Origin: an uncultured Sulfitobacter sp.
Lineage (GTDB): Bacteria > Pseudomonadota > Alphaproteobacteria > Rhodobacterales > Rhodobacteraceae
DNA length: 38,662 bases
Direction: 5' to 3'
Assembly: GCA_947502265.1 (NCBI GenBank)
Contig: CANMZB010000029.1
Location: 1-38,662, forward strand
The notes beneath the pieces were generated by a model that had not been told where the DNA came from, made no database searches, and was given only the letters and a program-made list of their open reading frames with translations. Below, in pieces: positions 24,119 through 31,970 of the stretch. The stretch's first letter is position 1. The number at the start of each line of letters is the position of its first letter. Both the position numbers and the translations under genes were made by a program.

Positions 24119-25213
24119 CTACGGGCCGCCCGAGACGTCTAGGAAGAGTTTCACCAAGGCGACGTTGATGAAGTAGTTATTCTTCCCAGACCGGTGCTTT
24201 TCCACAAAGCCCCGCTCCGCCAAGGTGTCGAGATACTTCGCAGCGGTTTGTCTGCTGACATCCAGATCCTTCTGCAGGTATTCGATCCGCGTGTAAGGGT
24301 GGCGGAAGAGATTGTTCAGCAGTTCCTGGCTGTAGATCTTGGGCAACTCATACCGCAGCCGATGCTTGACGTCCGCCATTTGCTGCCGGATACCGGTAAC
24401 AATCTCGAAGGTCGTCGCAGAGGTCTCTGCAACGGCCTCGAGCATGTAGATGACCCAGTTCTCCCAGTTTCCGGTATCACGCACATCCTGCAGGTGCTGA
24501 TAGTAGTCCGCCTTGTTGCGAGTAATGAAACGCGACAGGTACAGCACGGGGATGTCGAGCAACCCGGTGCGGGTAAGGTAGAGGACATTCAGAATGCGGC
24601 CGATTCGCCCGTTCCCGTCTGGAAAGGGGTGGATGCTTTCGAATTGGTGGTGGATGAGCGCCATCTTGATCAGCGGATCAAGGTCGCTGAGACCGTCATC
24701 GTTGATAAACCGTTCCAACGCGGTCATGTGGGTGACGATCTCGCGCGCATCCTGAGGCGGCACAAAGACGATCTCTTCGGTCTTCTCGTTCTTCAGGGCG
24801 GTTCCCGGTGTTACTCGAAACCCGTCACTACGCCCTTTCAGCAGACGAAACATGTCGATGATCGCCGAGTTGGGAATCAGGCCGCCGGTTTCACCCAACC
24901 GTGCATAGCCAAGCCGGAGGGCATCGCGATAAAGGGCGACCTCTTTGGCCGCAGGGGATTGCGGGTCGTCGGGGAAGATGTCCGCCTGAAACAGCTCATC
25001 TTGCGTCGTGACGATGTTTTCGACTTCGGAGGAGGCCTTGGCTTCCTGGAGCGCGAGGGTATCGATCAAAATGCCCTGATTTGGGATAGTCTTTGCCTGC
25101 CCCTTCAGGTCGGCAAGCGCACGGCTGGCTCGGGCGAGCGCTTTGAGCACAGTAATAGTTTCGATTTCCGCCGTCGGGGGCAGGGTGGGGATGATATAGG
25201 TCGGCTTTAACAT
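24119..25213 (-). CDS. Fic-family AMP-transferase with winged-helix C-terminus
   Basis: 364 aa. Fic enzymes transfer AMP (or another nucleotide moiety) to protein hydroxyls. The core motif HPFPDGNGRIGR (His195 catalytic) is intact, and the N-terminal SSEVENIVTT (61-70) is the inhibitory helix motif (S/T-x-x-x-E-G/N), placing it in the autoinhibited class II. The last 70 residues form a winged helix (YTRIEYLQKDLDVSRQTAAKYLDTLAERGFVEK), suggesting autoregulation or DNA binding. No separate antitoxin lies next to it. An inverted repeat overlaps its start codon. The target protein is unknown. Confidence 0.9.
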   Translation of the reverse strand: MLKPTYIIPTLPPTAEIETITVLKALARASRALADLKGQAKTIPNQGILIDTLALQEAKASSEVENIVTTQDELFQADIFPDDPQSPAAKEVALYRDALRLGYARLGETGGLIPNSAIIDMFRLLKGRSDGFRVTPGTALKNEKTEEIVFVPPQDAREIVTHMTALERFINDDGLSDLDPLIKMALIHHQFESIHPFPDGNGRIGRILNVLYLTRTGLLDIPVLYLSRFITRNKADYYQHLQDVRDTGNWENWVIYMLEAVAETSATTFEIVTGIRQQMADVKHRLRYELPKIYSQELLNNLFRHPYTRIEYLQKDLDVSRQTAAKYLDTLAERGFVEKHRSGKNNYFINVALVKLFLDVSGGP

Positions 25214-25232
25214 GTTCCCTGCCTCGTGTTAA
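25207..25232. promoter_or_regulatory. Inverted repeat over the fic start codon
   Basis: TTAACA (25207-25212) and TGTTAA (25227-25232) face each other across the start region of the Fic gene, a possible operator for the protein's own winged helix. The short arms make this tentative. Confidence 0.3.
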
Positions 25233-25288
25233 GAAAGTGCCGCTTTGCTAACATGATCTTCGTGTCATGTCAGTAAAAAGCTGTTCTC

Positions 25289-25572
25289 TTAACTTGGGTC
25301 TGTGCCCGCCTTGAATGCGTCAACGAACCACTTCGGGTCACGCCCACGGATAGACCGGATGAGCATAGGGTTCTTAGGTGGTGAGAAATTCGCAGCGGAT
25401 TGCACACGGCTGGTTTTCACCTTGGAGCCGACAAGTTTGGCAAGAGAGTAGCCCAGTTCCGGCGCAGGCTTCCGCCTTTTGTCGATCTTGATAGGTGGAG
25501 GTCGCCTTCGACATCCTTCTGCATTTTCTTCAGCTCGCTGAGCGACAGGGCCTCGAGATCGAAATCAACCAT
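25289..25572 (-). pseudogene. H-NS-family (HvrA-like) nucleoid protein gene with frameshifts
   Basis: The frame from ATG 25572 gives VDFDLEALSLSELKKMQKDVE, the coiled-coil start of alphaproteobacterial H-NS proteins. The next frame continues KATSTYQDRQKAEA. A third frame gives ELGYSLAKLVGSKVKTS and the C-terminal DNA-binding part PPKNPMLIRSIRGRDPKWFVD, whose RGRDPKWF resembles the GRGRxPxWF core, ending at TAA 25289. All three pieces are in order within 284 bp, so this is one gene with at least two frameshifts and a short internal loss. The intact protein would silence A/T-rich foreign DNA. Confidence 0.75.
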
Positions 25573-26009
25573 TGGTGCGGTCCGTGTCCTGAATGTTCCG
25601 ATATCGCTAGCCCGCTGCAGCATAGGCCCGAAACTTCCGGCAGGCATGGGCAGAAGGGCGCGAGTCGATGATCGTCATTTTCGTCACCGCCAGAGAGGTG
25701 CAGGGATTAGGTTCAGATAGGTTCGACTGGCAAGGTGACAGGGTCTGGCATGGGCTCCCCGTGCTTCTCTGTCCTCTGGGTCCTTCCTTCGACTGACAAT
25801 CCCCTAATCCCGTTCGGTCTGCCTCACGCGCAACCCCGCGTTAGTCCGGGCCGTGTTGGCCGCCTGTGACGTCCTGCCCGCTCCACCCCGGGCCTCTTCT
25901 GGGGGTTTCCGGCGTCCGTGCCGTCCGCCGTGCACGCCTCACCCGACGGGCTTTTTCAAGGTCTTGTCGAAGGGACGGTCCCGAAGACAGGAAACACAGG
26001 AGCTTACCC
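25573..26009. other. 437-bp noncoding stretch upstream of ssb
   Basis: No supported gene. It contains pyrimidine-rich segments, the small hairpins CCCG-AC-GGG followed by CTTTTT (about 25947-25960) and GGGAC-GG-TCCC just before ssb, and the ssb ribosome site ACAGGAGC. These may form a structured ssb leader. Confidence 0.4.
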
Positions 26010-26417
26010 ATGCAGAACATCGTCATCCTCGCCGGCAACATCGGTCAGAACCCCGAAGCCCGCACCACGAAAGGCGCGAGCACCCAGATCACCAACTTCA
26101 GCCTTGCCACCTCGCGCCCCCGCCTCTGGGAAGGTCGCGTGCTGCGCAACGACAACGGCTACCGGGTCATGGACACCGAATGGCACCGCATCACCTGCTT
26201 CAACGGTCTCGGCAAAACTGTCGCGGAGCATTGCGAAAAGGGCATGAAGGTCCTCGTCCACGGCCGTATCCACTACAGCAAGTGGATCGATAGTATAGGC
26301 ATTGACCGCTACGGCTGCGAGATCATCGCCGAAAAGGTCGACTTCCTTAGCCGCCGGAAGTCGGCTGAGAACGAGAACCCCGAGCTGGTCAACTGCGACG
26401 ACGAGATCCCGTTCTGA
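26010..26417 (+). CDS. ssb: Single-stranded DNA-binding protein
   Basis: 135 aa from ATG 26010 (GGAG upstream), an OB-fold protein that coats single-stranded DNA during replication, repair or transfer. MQNIVILAGNIGQNPEARTT is the SSB opening, and TEWHRITCFNGLGKTVAEHCEKGMKVLVHGRI is the conserved core. The C-terminal tip NCDDEIPF is the acidic partner-binding peptide (canonical DDDIPF). It is shorter than chromosomal SSB (about 170 aa) because the Gly/Pro-rich linker is nearly absent, as in plasmid-borne versions. A GC hairpin follows. Confidence 0.92.
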   Translation: MQNIVILAGNIGQNPEARTTKGASTQITNFSLATSRPRLWEGRVLRNDNGYRVMDTEWHRITCFNGLGKTVAEHCEKGMKVLVHGRIHYSKWIDSIGIDRYGCEIIAEKVDFLSRRKSAENENPELVNCDDEIPF

Positions 26418-26439
26418 AGAACGGGGTCTCCCCCTTCGG

Positions 26440-26461
26440 CCCGGCGGGACAGCCCGCCGGG
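26440..26461 (+). terminator. Hairpin after ssb
   Basis: CCCGGCGGG-ACAG-CCCGCCGGG, a perfect 9-bp stem 23 bp after the stop; there is no T tract. Confidence 0.6.
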
Positions 26462-26566
26462 TTCGGGGTGCGCCGTAAACGGTTAGGTCCAGTCTGGTGG
26501 CGCTGGCGCATATATTGACAAACTTTGGCAATCTGTGCCATCGTCATCCGAAAGGAGATCAAGACC

Positions 26567-26821
26567 ATGGCCACGATGAATGTCTCTTTACCCGATCCGA
26601 TGAAGATCTGGGTCGAGGCACAAACCAAAGATGGGCGTTATAGCAACGCCAGTGATTACGTGCGTGATCTGATCCGCCGGGACCAGGACCGCCACCGCGC
26701 CATTGCGGAGCTGCAGCAGCTCGTCGATGAGGGCATCGCCAGTGGTCCCGCGCGGCATTTGGATGTCGAGGCATTCCTTGCCGGCAAGCGAGAACATAAT
26801 CCCGACACCACCGGTCACTGA
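26567..26821 (+). CDS. parD: ParD-type antitoxin
   Basis: 84 aa from ATG 26567, chosen because AAAGGAGAT lies just upstream. Ribbon-helix-helix DNA-binding antitoxin: MNVSLPDPMKIWVEAQTKDG is the beta strand and first helix, and YSNASDYVRDLIRRDQDR is the conserved second helix. The C-terminal half (LQQLVDEGIASGPARHLDVE) is the toxin-wrapping segment. It autoregulates the operon with ParE, whose gene overlaps its 3' end. Confidence 0.9.
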   Translation: MATMNVSLPDPMKIWVEAQTKDGRYSNASDYVRDLIRRDQDRHRAIAELQQLVDEGIASGPARHLDVEAFLAGKREHNPDTTGH

Positions 26822-27110
26822 ATACAGGCTGTCCCCCGCAGCTTTGAGCGATCTGGACGCGATCTGGGATTATACCGTGCGCATCTGGTCTGTTGGCCAG
26901 GCCGAAACCTACATCCTCGCGATTGCCAGCGATATGTCCCTGCTGGTCCGACACCCGGAAATCGCGCGCGAACGGCTCGAAATTCGCCCACCGGTGCGGG
27001 TGTACCGCTCAGGGTCCCATCTCATCATCTATCGGATCGAAGCCAGCTGGGTAAGCGTGCTGCGTATTGTGCATGCGCGGCAAAATTGGACGGCTTATCT
27101 CAACGAATGA
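26763..27110 (+). CDS. parE: ParE-type toxin
   Basis: RelE/ParE-superfamily toxin, which usually poisons DNA gyrase. YRLSPAALSDLDAIWDYTVRIWSVGQAETYI, IRPPVRVYRSGSHLIIYRIE and VLRIVHARQNW are the family blocks. The start is uncertain: homology begins at VTEYRLSP (GTC codon, 26814), which is not a start codon. The nearest in-frame starts are TTG 26778 and ATG 26763, both inside parD, so the product has an N-terminal extension of 12-17 residues or the annotation is shifted. The large overlap implies tight translational coupling. Confidence 0.85.
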   Translation: MSRHSLPASENIIPTPPVTEYRLSPAALSDLDAIWDYTVRIWSVGQAETYILAIASDMSLLVRHPEIARERLEIRPPVRVYRSGSHLIIYRIEASWVSVLRIVHARQNWTAYLNE

Positions 27111-27171
27111 TCCTGTCCTTGTGTCACACAAGCCGACAGTCGATATTTATCTACCACATGAGGATTTGACC

Positions 27172-27558
27172 ATGAAACCCGCTGACGAAGACCGCATCGC
27201 GGCCAATCTTGCGAAGATCATGGCCATGATCTGCATCCGCAATTCGCGCCTCGAAGACCTGCACGCAGGCACGGTGCCAACAACCAAGACGGGGGATTAT
27301 TCCGATGTCCTCGTGATCGATGCGGAGGGCCGCGAAATACCATGGCTTGAGGCCGCCCATATCGACGACGCCCAGATGGCAAGCCTGATGCGGGACATCG
27401 TCAACCGCCTGTTCACGTTTCACATCAAGAGCGATGATCCGGGTTTCCGGGAGGACCTTGATCGCTGGATGGCCGTCGCTGGCAGATGGGACGATCCGGT
27501 GCTGGATCAGGCCTTCCTTGATGCGATGGCCAGCTTGAAGTCTCGCCCGAACAGTTAG
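27172..27558 (+). CDS. Uncharacterised plasmid protein, 128 aa
   Basis: Starts at ATG 27172 after GAGGAT; the frame upstream overlaps parE and lacks homology. Not assigned to a named family. It is soluble, acidic and mostly helical, with conserved-looking segments IAANLAKIMAMICIRNSRLED, HAGTVPTTKTGDYSDVLVID and MRDIVNRLFTFHIK. The HAGxxP...GDYSDV segment looks like a fixed motif rather than random sequence. It lies 61 bp after the ParE gene and could be co-transcribed. Role unknown. Confidence 0.65.
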   Translation: MKPADEDRIAANLAKIMAMICIRNSRLEDLHAGTVPTTKTGDYSDVLVIDAEGREIPWLEAAHIDDAQMASLMRDIVNRLFTFHIKSDDPGFREDLDRWMAVAGRWDDPVLDQAFLDAMASLKSRPNS

Positions 27559-27635
27559 GTCAGCACCCGGTGTCACTGTGCCTGCGCCGGGCTGCTTGCC
27601 AACAGGCGGTACTTCGACCTCGGCCTGCGTTTGAG

Positions 27636-27669
27636 AGTCAGAGAGGTGTTGGTTGATTTAGCGACCGGT
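27636..27669 (+). repeat. Truncated copy of the plasmid leader repeat
   Basis: Matches 28774-28807 at 30 of 34 positions (core AGAGGTGTTGGTTG), then diverges. It is the first part of the leader that precedes the DUF932 remnant, so the cation-efflux gene sits between two copies of it. Confidence 0.65.
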
Positions 27670-27771
27670 GTGCTTCCTGTTCGGAGTGAGAGGCATTATC
27701 ATTGGCAAATTCAATAGGTTGAATAGTTCATTGCCGACCTGTAATTCAAATGCCTTTATATCGGAGCAAAA

Positions 27772-28662
27772 ATGCATTCTGCGCTCAAACTTGCTTTTGG
27801 AAGTCTTGTCGTTGGGAGCATTGTTCTAGCGTTAAAGACACTGGCATGGCTGATGACAGGCTCCGTGGCGTTGCTCTCGGACGCGCTCGAAAGCACTGTG
27901 AACCTCGCAACTGCGTTCGCCGCGCTCGTTGCGATACGGATCGCGGCGCGACCGCCGGACGCAAATCATCCCTTTGGTCACCACAAGGCGGAGTTCTTCA
28001 GCGCCGTCCTAGAGGGGGTGATGATCATCGTAGCGGCGATATTCATCCTGCGGGAGGCGTACGAAGGCTTCCTAAGCCCTCGCGCGCTTGGCGCTCCGAT
28101 AGAGGGCCTTCTGGTGAACGGAACGGCCACGATGCTCAATGCGATGTGGGCCTTCGTGCTGGTTCGAAGAGGGCGTCTACTGAAATCTCCAGCGTTGGTC
28201 GCCGATGGGAGGCATCTATGGACCGATGTCTTTACGTCCGCAGGCGTCGCGATGGGAGTTCTTCTTGCACTTGCTACCGGATGGTGGGTCCTTGACCCGC
28301 TTATGGCTGCATTGGTTGCGATCAATATCATATGGTCTGGTTCTCGCGTCGTGAAAGAGTCGCTGAGCGGCCTGATGGATGAGGCGGTTCCAGAAGAGAT
28401 TCTGGCCAGCATACGTGAAGCCATCTCAATCGAAGCGGCCGGAGCGGTCGAAGCGCACGATCTCAGGACCCGTCATGCGGGCAGTGCGACCTTTGTAGAA
28501 TTTCATCTTGTGGTCCCAAGCGAAATGACGGTTTTCGACGCCCACGAGATCTGTGACAGAGTTGAGGTTGGTATCGCCAAAGCGGTTCCAGATGCGCGCA
28601 TCACCATCCACGTTGAACCTGAGCATAAGTCAAAGCGCACTGGAATTGTCGTGTTAGAATAG
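27772..28662 (+). CDS. Cation diffusion facilitator (metal/proton antiporter)
   Basis: 296-aa inner-membrane exporter of divalent metals such as Zn, Co, Fe or Mn. Six hydrophobic helices precede a cytosolic ferredoxin-like domain (from about residue 205). Metal site residues: SDALESTVN in TM2, with Asp in place and Glu where His is often found, and DGRHLWTDVFTS in TM5 (His and Asp, HxxxD). NHPFGHHKAEFF is the conserved loop. The unusual TM2 pair makes metal specificity unclear. It stands alone between two leader repeats, suggesting arrival as a single-gene insertion. Confidence 0.88.
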   Translation: MHSALKLAFGSLVVGSIVLALKTLAWLMTGSVALLSDALESTVNLATAFAALVAIRIAARPPDANHPFGHHKAEFFSAVLEGVMIIVAAIFILREAYEGFLSPRALGAPIEGLLVNGTATMLNAMWAFVLVRRGRLLKSPALVADGRHLWTDVFTSAGVAMGVLLALATGWWVLDPLMAALVAINIIWSGSRVVKESLSGLMDEAVPEEILASIREAISIEAAGAVEAHDLRTRHAGSATFVEFHLVVPSEMTVFDAHEICDRVEVGIAKAVPDARITIHVEPEHKSKRTGIVVLE

Positions 28663-28773
28663 AGCGCGTTGAATGACCATCACATCATCTCAACTGAAAG
28701 AATGCTTGGCATGGTGAGCGTTCGGCAAGCCACGTTTCGTCGCAAAAATTTTCCATCAAGCTGCGGAGTTAAC

Positions 28774-28854
28774 AGTCAAAGAGGTGTTGGTTGCTTTCGC
28801 GACGGGTTAAAGGCTGGGAGAGTGGCTTCCAGCGCCTATCACGGAGGAATGCCG
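28774..28854 (+). repeat. Conserved plasmid leader, second full copy
   Basis: Blocks GTGTTGGTT, GACGGG, GGGAGAG-GGCTTCC and CACGGAGGA appear in the same order and spacing as at 18965-19043, and lead straight into the ATG at 28855. It carries a strong ribosome binding site. The shared first 34 bp also occur at 27636. Confidence 0.6.
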
Positions 28855-29126
28855 ATGGGTGTTGTGGAATTCTTGGACGCTGTACTACCAACAAGGGCAG
28901 GTGGCTATAAGGTAGATGTCAGCCGGGGCGAGCGGAACGGGCGGATGTCGCCCGAATGATTCAGCCGACCCGATGACGAGCAGTATCTTTCACTGGACGA
29001 TCTCGCAGCCAACGTGCAAGGTCGCTACGCGCGCAGCCGCAGCCGGGTGTTGCAGACCGGCGATATCCGGGTCGAGGCGGTGCGCGACGGCCCCGCCGGT
29101 TGCAGTTGATCCTGCCGAAGGGTAAA
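28855..29126 (+). pseudogene. DUF932-family plasmid gene, N-terminal remnant
   Basis: ATG 28855 encodes VEFLDAVLPTRAGGYKVDVS and then RGERNGRMSPE, followed by an in-frame TGA at 28957 where the family has Trp (WFSRP). The frame resumes as FSRPDDEQYLSLDDLAANVQ and RSRVLQTGDIRVEAVRD. A further frameshift near 29090 puts LQLILP out of phase, after which homology ends. The gene is therefore a roughly 90-codon fragment with a nonsense codon, a frameshift and a lost 3' part. Complete relatives are about 300-400 aa plasmid proteins of unknown function. Confidence 0.7.
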
Positions 29127-29283
29127 AAACTGCTGAACTTATTTGTGCAAAACGACATTAACGACTTCGCAACAGCAGTCTTCTTGTCCCACGAACTGAT
29201 ATTTTTGCTGCGTATGACCGGTTTCGCGGGCGGTGGGGCGCGCTGGTTTGCGCCGCGATATCGCCCGCGATCTGCCGTCTCGA

Positions 29284-29877
29284 TCAGCCGGTGATCTTTC
29301 CGGTCATCTCGACCAGGCGCCTGGCCTGATGGGTCACTGCCGCCTTCCCAGCATCGTCAAAGCCATTGGCGTTGGTCGAGAAGCCGTAGGGGTTGCCGCC
29401 AGCGTCAAAAATCGACTGATCGGTAAAACCCGGCGCGACAATGATGGCGCCCCAATGCATTGCAGTGGTGTACAGGCTGAGAATGGTCGCTTCCTGACCG
29501 CCATGCGGATTCTGGGCGCTCGTCGTGGCCGTGAAGGTCTTGTTGGCCAGCTTGCCGGCACCCCAGAGCCCGCCCAGCGTATCAATGAAGGCCCGAAGCT
29601 GGCTGGCGGCCACGCCGAAACGGGTCGGTGTCGAGAAGAAATAACCGTCGGCCCATGCCATGTCGTCGGCCGTCGCTTCGGGGATATCGCCCATCTTGTC
29701 CAGTTGCGCTTTCCAGACGTCCTGGGTTTCGACAACCTCTTTCGGGGCCGTCTCGGGAACGCGGCGAAGGCGGACATCCGCGCCTGCGTCGCGGGCTGCC
29801 TCTGCCGCCGCCAAGGCGACGGCATGGTTGGTTCCGTAGGTCGAGTAGAAGATAATTGCGATCTTGGGCTGTGCCAT
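29284..29877 (-). CDS. wrbA: WrbA-type flavodoxin, NAD(P)H:quinone oxidoreductase
   Basis: 197 aa from ATG 29877 (AAAAGGAAAAG upstream). It reduces quinones by two electrons, avoiding semiquinone radicals. [20 protein letters not shown] is the FMN phosphate loop; [19 protein letters not shown] and [20 protein letters not shown] are the WrbA-specific FMN/active-site segments, and [11 protein letters not shown] follows. It is the last gene of the six-gene leftward operon, 47 bp after pirin. Confidence 0.88.
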   Translation of the reverse strand: MAQPKIAIIFYSTYGTNHAVALAAAEAARDAGADVRLRRVPETAPKEVVETQDVWKAQLDKMGDIPEATADDMAWADGYFFSTPTRFGVAASQLRAFIDTLGGLWGAGKLANKTFTATTSAQNPHGGQEATILSLYTTAMHWGAIIVAPGFTDQSIFDAGGNPYGFSTNANGFDDAGKAAVTHQARRLVEMTGKITG

Positions 29878-29924
29878 TGTCTTTTCCTTTTCAGTTGGTT
29901 GGTTTTTCGTATCGGGCGGCATCC

Positions 29925-30833
29925 TCACGCGTGCTTTATGAAGGTGCCGTTGTTCAGTTCGAGGAGTGCCTGGCGCAATTCCTTCTGGGTGTTCATCACG
30001 ATGGGGCCATGCCAGGCGACAGGTTCCTGAATCGGTCTGCCGGTCATCAGCAGGAAACGGATGCCTTCGTCGCCAGCCTGAACCGTGATCTCGTCGCCGG
30101 ATCCGAAACGGACCAGCGTGCGGTTTCCGGTCATGTCGCGGATGTTCAGCTCGGTCCCGCGATATTCCTTTTCAACCTTGATGCCTACAGGGTCGCTGGC
30201 ATCGCGGAAAGTGCCGGAACCAGCAAAGACATAGGCCAGTGCATTGGCCCGCGTGTCCACCGGAAGCACCTTGCGCCGCCCGGCAGGAACCGAGACATCG
30301 AGCAGCATCGGGTTGGCTGCGATTCCGTCCACTGGGCCGGTCTTGCCCCAGAACGAGCCGGTGATGACCTTGACCACCGTGCCGTCATCGTCGCCCTCGA
30401 CAGGTATGTCTCCGGCGGTAATGTCTTGGTAGCGCGGCGCCGTCATCTTGAGCGAAGAGGGCAGGTTGGCCCAGAGCTGGAAGCCGTGCATCTGACCCTT
30501 GGAGTTGCCTGAAGGCATTTCTTGATGCACGATACCCGATCCGGCGGTCATCCACTGAACGCTGCCCGGGCCGAGCAGGCCGCGGTTCCCAAGCGAATCG
30601 GCATGCTCGACCTGACCGTCCAGAACATAGGTGATCGTTTCGATCCCGCGATGCGGATGCCAAGGGAACCCCTTGGAATAAAGCCGAGGATCATCGTTGC
30701 GAAAATCGTCCATCATCAGAAACGGATCGGTTAACGAAGGATCGTCGAAGCCGAATACGCGCTGCAGATGCACGCCCGCACCTTCCAGTGCGGGTTGCGC
30801 CTTGCTGGTCGCTGCGACTGGTCTGAACGTCAT
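29925..30833 (-). CDS. Pirin family protein
   Basis: 302 aa from ATG 30833 (AAAGGAGCC upstream). Bicupin metal protein; some members are quercetinases, others regulate redox or metabolic enzymes. The N-terminal metal site is visible in [22 protein letters not shown] (His, His, His) with Glu in [15 protein letters not shown] and the second cupin with [14 protein letters not shown] follow. Pirins often sit with DoxX, glyoxalase-fold and WrbA genes, as here. The substrate is not evident. Confidence 0.9.
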   Translation of the reverse strand: MTFRPVAATSKAQPALEGAGVHLQRVFGFDDPSLTDPFLMMDDFRNDDPRLYSKGFPWHPHRGIETITYVLDGQVEHADSLGNRGLLGPGSVQWMTAGSGIVHQEMPSGNSKGQMHGFQLWANLPSSLKMTAPRYQDITAGDIPVEGDDDGTVVKVITGSFWGKTGPVDGIAANPMLLDVSVPAGRRKVLPVDTRANALAYVFAGSGTFRDASDPVGIKVEKEYRGTELNIRDMTGNRTLVRFGSGDEITVQAGDEGIRFLLMTGRPIQEPVAWHGPIVMNTQKELRQALLELNNGTFIKHA

Positions 30834-30953
30834 GGAGGCTCCTTTATTCTTATACATCCAAGATGGCCCTTGGAGGCGAAATCGCTGTTGGCGAAGAAGT
30901 GGCATCGGCAGTGCGATTGCGCGCAGATCCCAATGCCGCGCAAGCGGGTTCCG

Positions 30954-31931
30954 TCAGTCGGCCGCGACTACGTCAAGCAAACGCCGGACATGCGCCGGGC
31001 CGGCCGGCCGGATGCCCGTCGGATTCAACGCCTTGATCGAATAATAGCCTCGCGTGATGTGATCCATGTTCACCGTTTCCGCGCCGCCCGGCAGCCGCAG
31101 CACGCGTTCCATATGCGCTGAAAGATGCGGGTAATCCGCGATTTGCCGACGGTTGGTCTTGAACAATCCGTGATAGGCCGCGTCGAACCGGATGAGCGTC
31201 ACGAAGGCACGAATATCGGTTTCGGTCAACTCGTCGCCGAACAGATACGGGCGGTCGTCACCGAGGCGCCTCTCCAATTGGTCCAGCATCGCGAACACCC
31301 CATCGACGGCCTCGTCATAGGCCTCTTGGCTGGAGGCGAACCCGGCCTTGTAGACCCCGTTATTGAGGCTTTCGTAAATCTGCCTGTTCAGCACGTCGAT
31401 CTCGTCGGCCAAAGCGGCGGGATAGAGACGCAGATCGGATGGGGCGATCGCTTCGAAGGCGGTATCAAACATGCGCACGATGTCGGCGCTTTCGTTGTTC
31501 ACCATGACGCCGCGCTTCATGTCCCACAGCACCGGCACGGTGGCGCGGCCCGAGACAAGCGGGTCAGCGCGAGTGTAGAGTTCATGGATATATTTCGATC
31601 CGTAAAGCGGATCCTCATCTGCGCCGGGATAGCCGCCAAATTGCCAGCCCTGATCGGTCAGCGTCGGATTGAGCACCGTGACCGGGATCATATCCTCAAG
31701 CCCCTTGAGGCGGCGTGCGATCAGAGTGCGCGAGGCCCAAGGACAGATCAGCGCGACATAGAGCCGATACCGCCCAGCCTCGGCCTCGAAGCCACCCTCG
31801 CCCGTGGGGCCGGGGCGTCCGTCGGGGGTGACCCAGTTCCGGAACTCCGAAACCTGGCGTATGAAACGCCCTTGTTCATCAGCCTTCTGGACCGGCTGCC
31901 AGTTCTCGACCCATCTTCCATTCACAAGCAT
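30954..31931 (-). CDS. Glutathionyl-hydroquinone reductase (xi-class GST, YqjG/PcpF type)
   Basis: 325 aa, standard length. It reduces glutathionyl-hydroquinones back to hydroquinones. RYRLYVALICPWASRTLIAR holds the catalytic Cys63, and the thioredoxin-like domain ends at VPVLWDMKRGVMVNNESADI. The C-terminal helical domain shows SLNNGVYKAGFASSQEAYD and ITRGYYSIKALNPTGI, both characteristic of the xi class. It lies 39 bp after the glyoxalase-fold gene. It ties the operon directly to quinone metabolism. Confidence 0.92.
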   Translation of the reverse strand: MLVNGRWVENWQPVQKADEQGRFIRQVSEFRNWVTPDGRPGPTGEGGFEAEAGRYRLYVALICPWASRTLIARRLKGLEDMIPVTVLNPTLTDQGWQFGGYPGADEDPLYGSKYIHELYTRADPLVSGRATVPVLWDMKRGVMVNNESADIVRMFDTAFEAIAPSDLRLYPAALADEIDVLNRQIYESLNNGVYKAGFASSQEAYDEAVDGVFAMLDQLERRLGDDRPYLFGDELTETDIRAFVTLIRFDAAYHGLFKTNRRQIADYPHLSAHMERVLRLPGGAETVNMDHITRGYYSIKALNPTGIRPAGPAHVRRLLDVVAAD

Positions 31932-31970
31932 GTCTTGTCTCCTTTTTTACTATCAGCTTCGCAAAGCGCA

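Noticed and set aside
29131..29283. Possible gene or terminator between the DUF932 remnant and wrbA
   Set aside because: Only a short GCGATATCGC palindrome and shadow frames; no stem followed by T residues was found.
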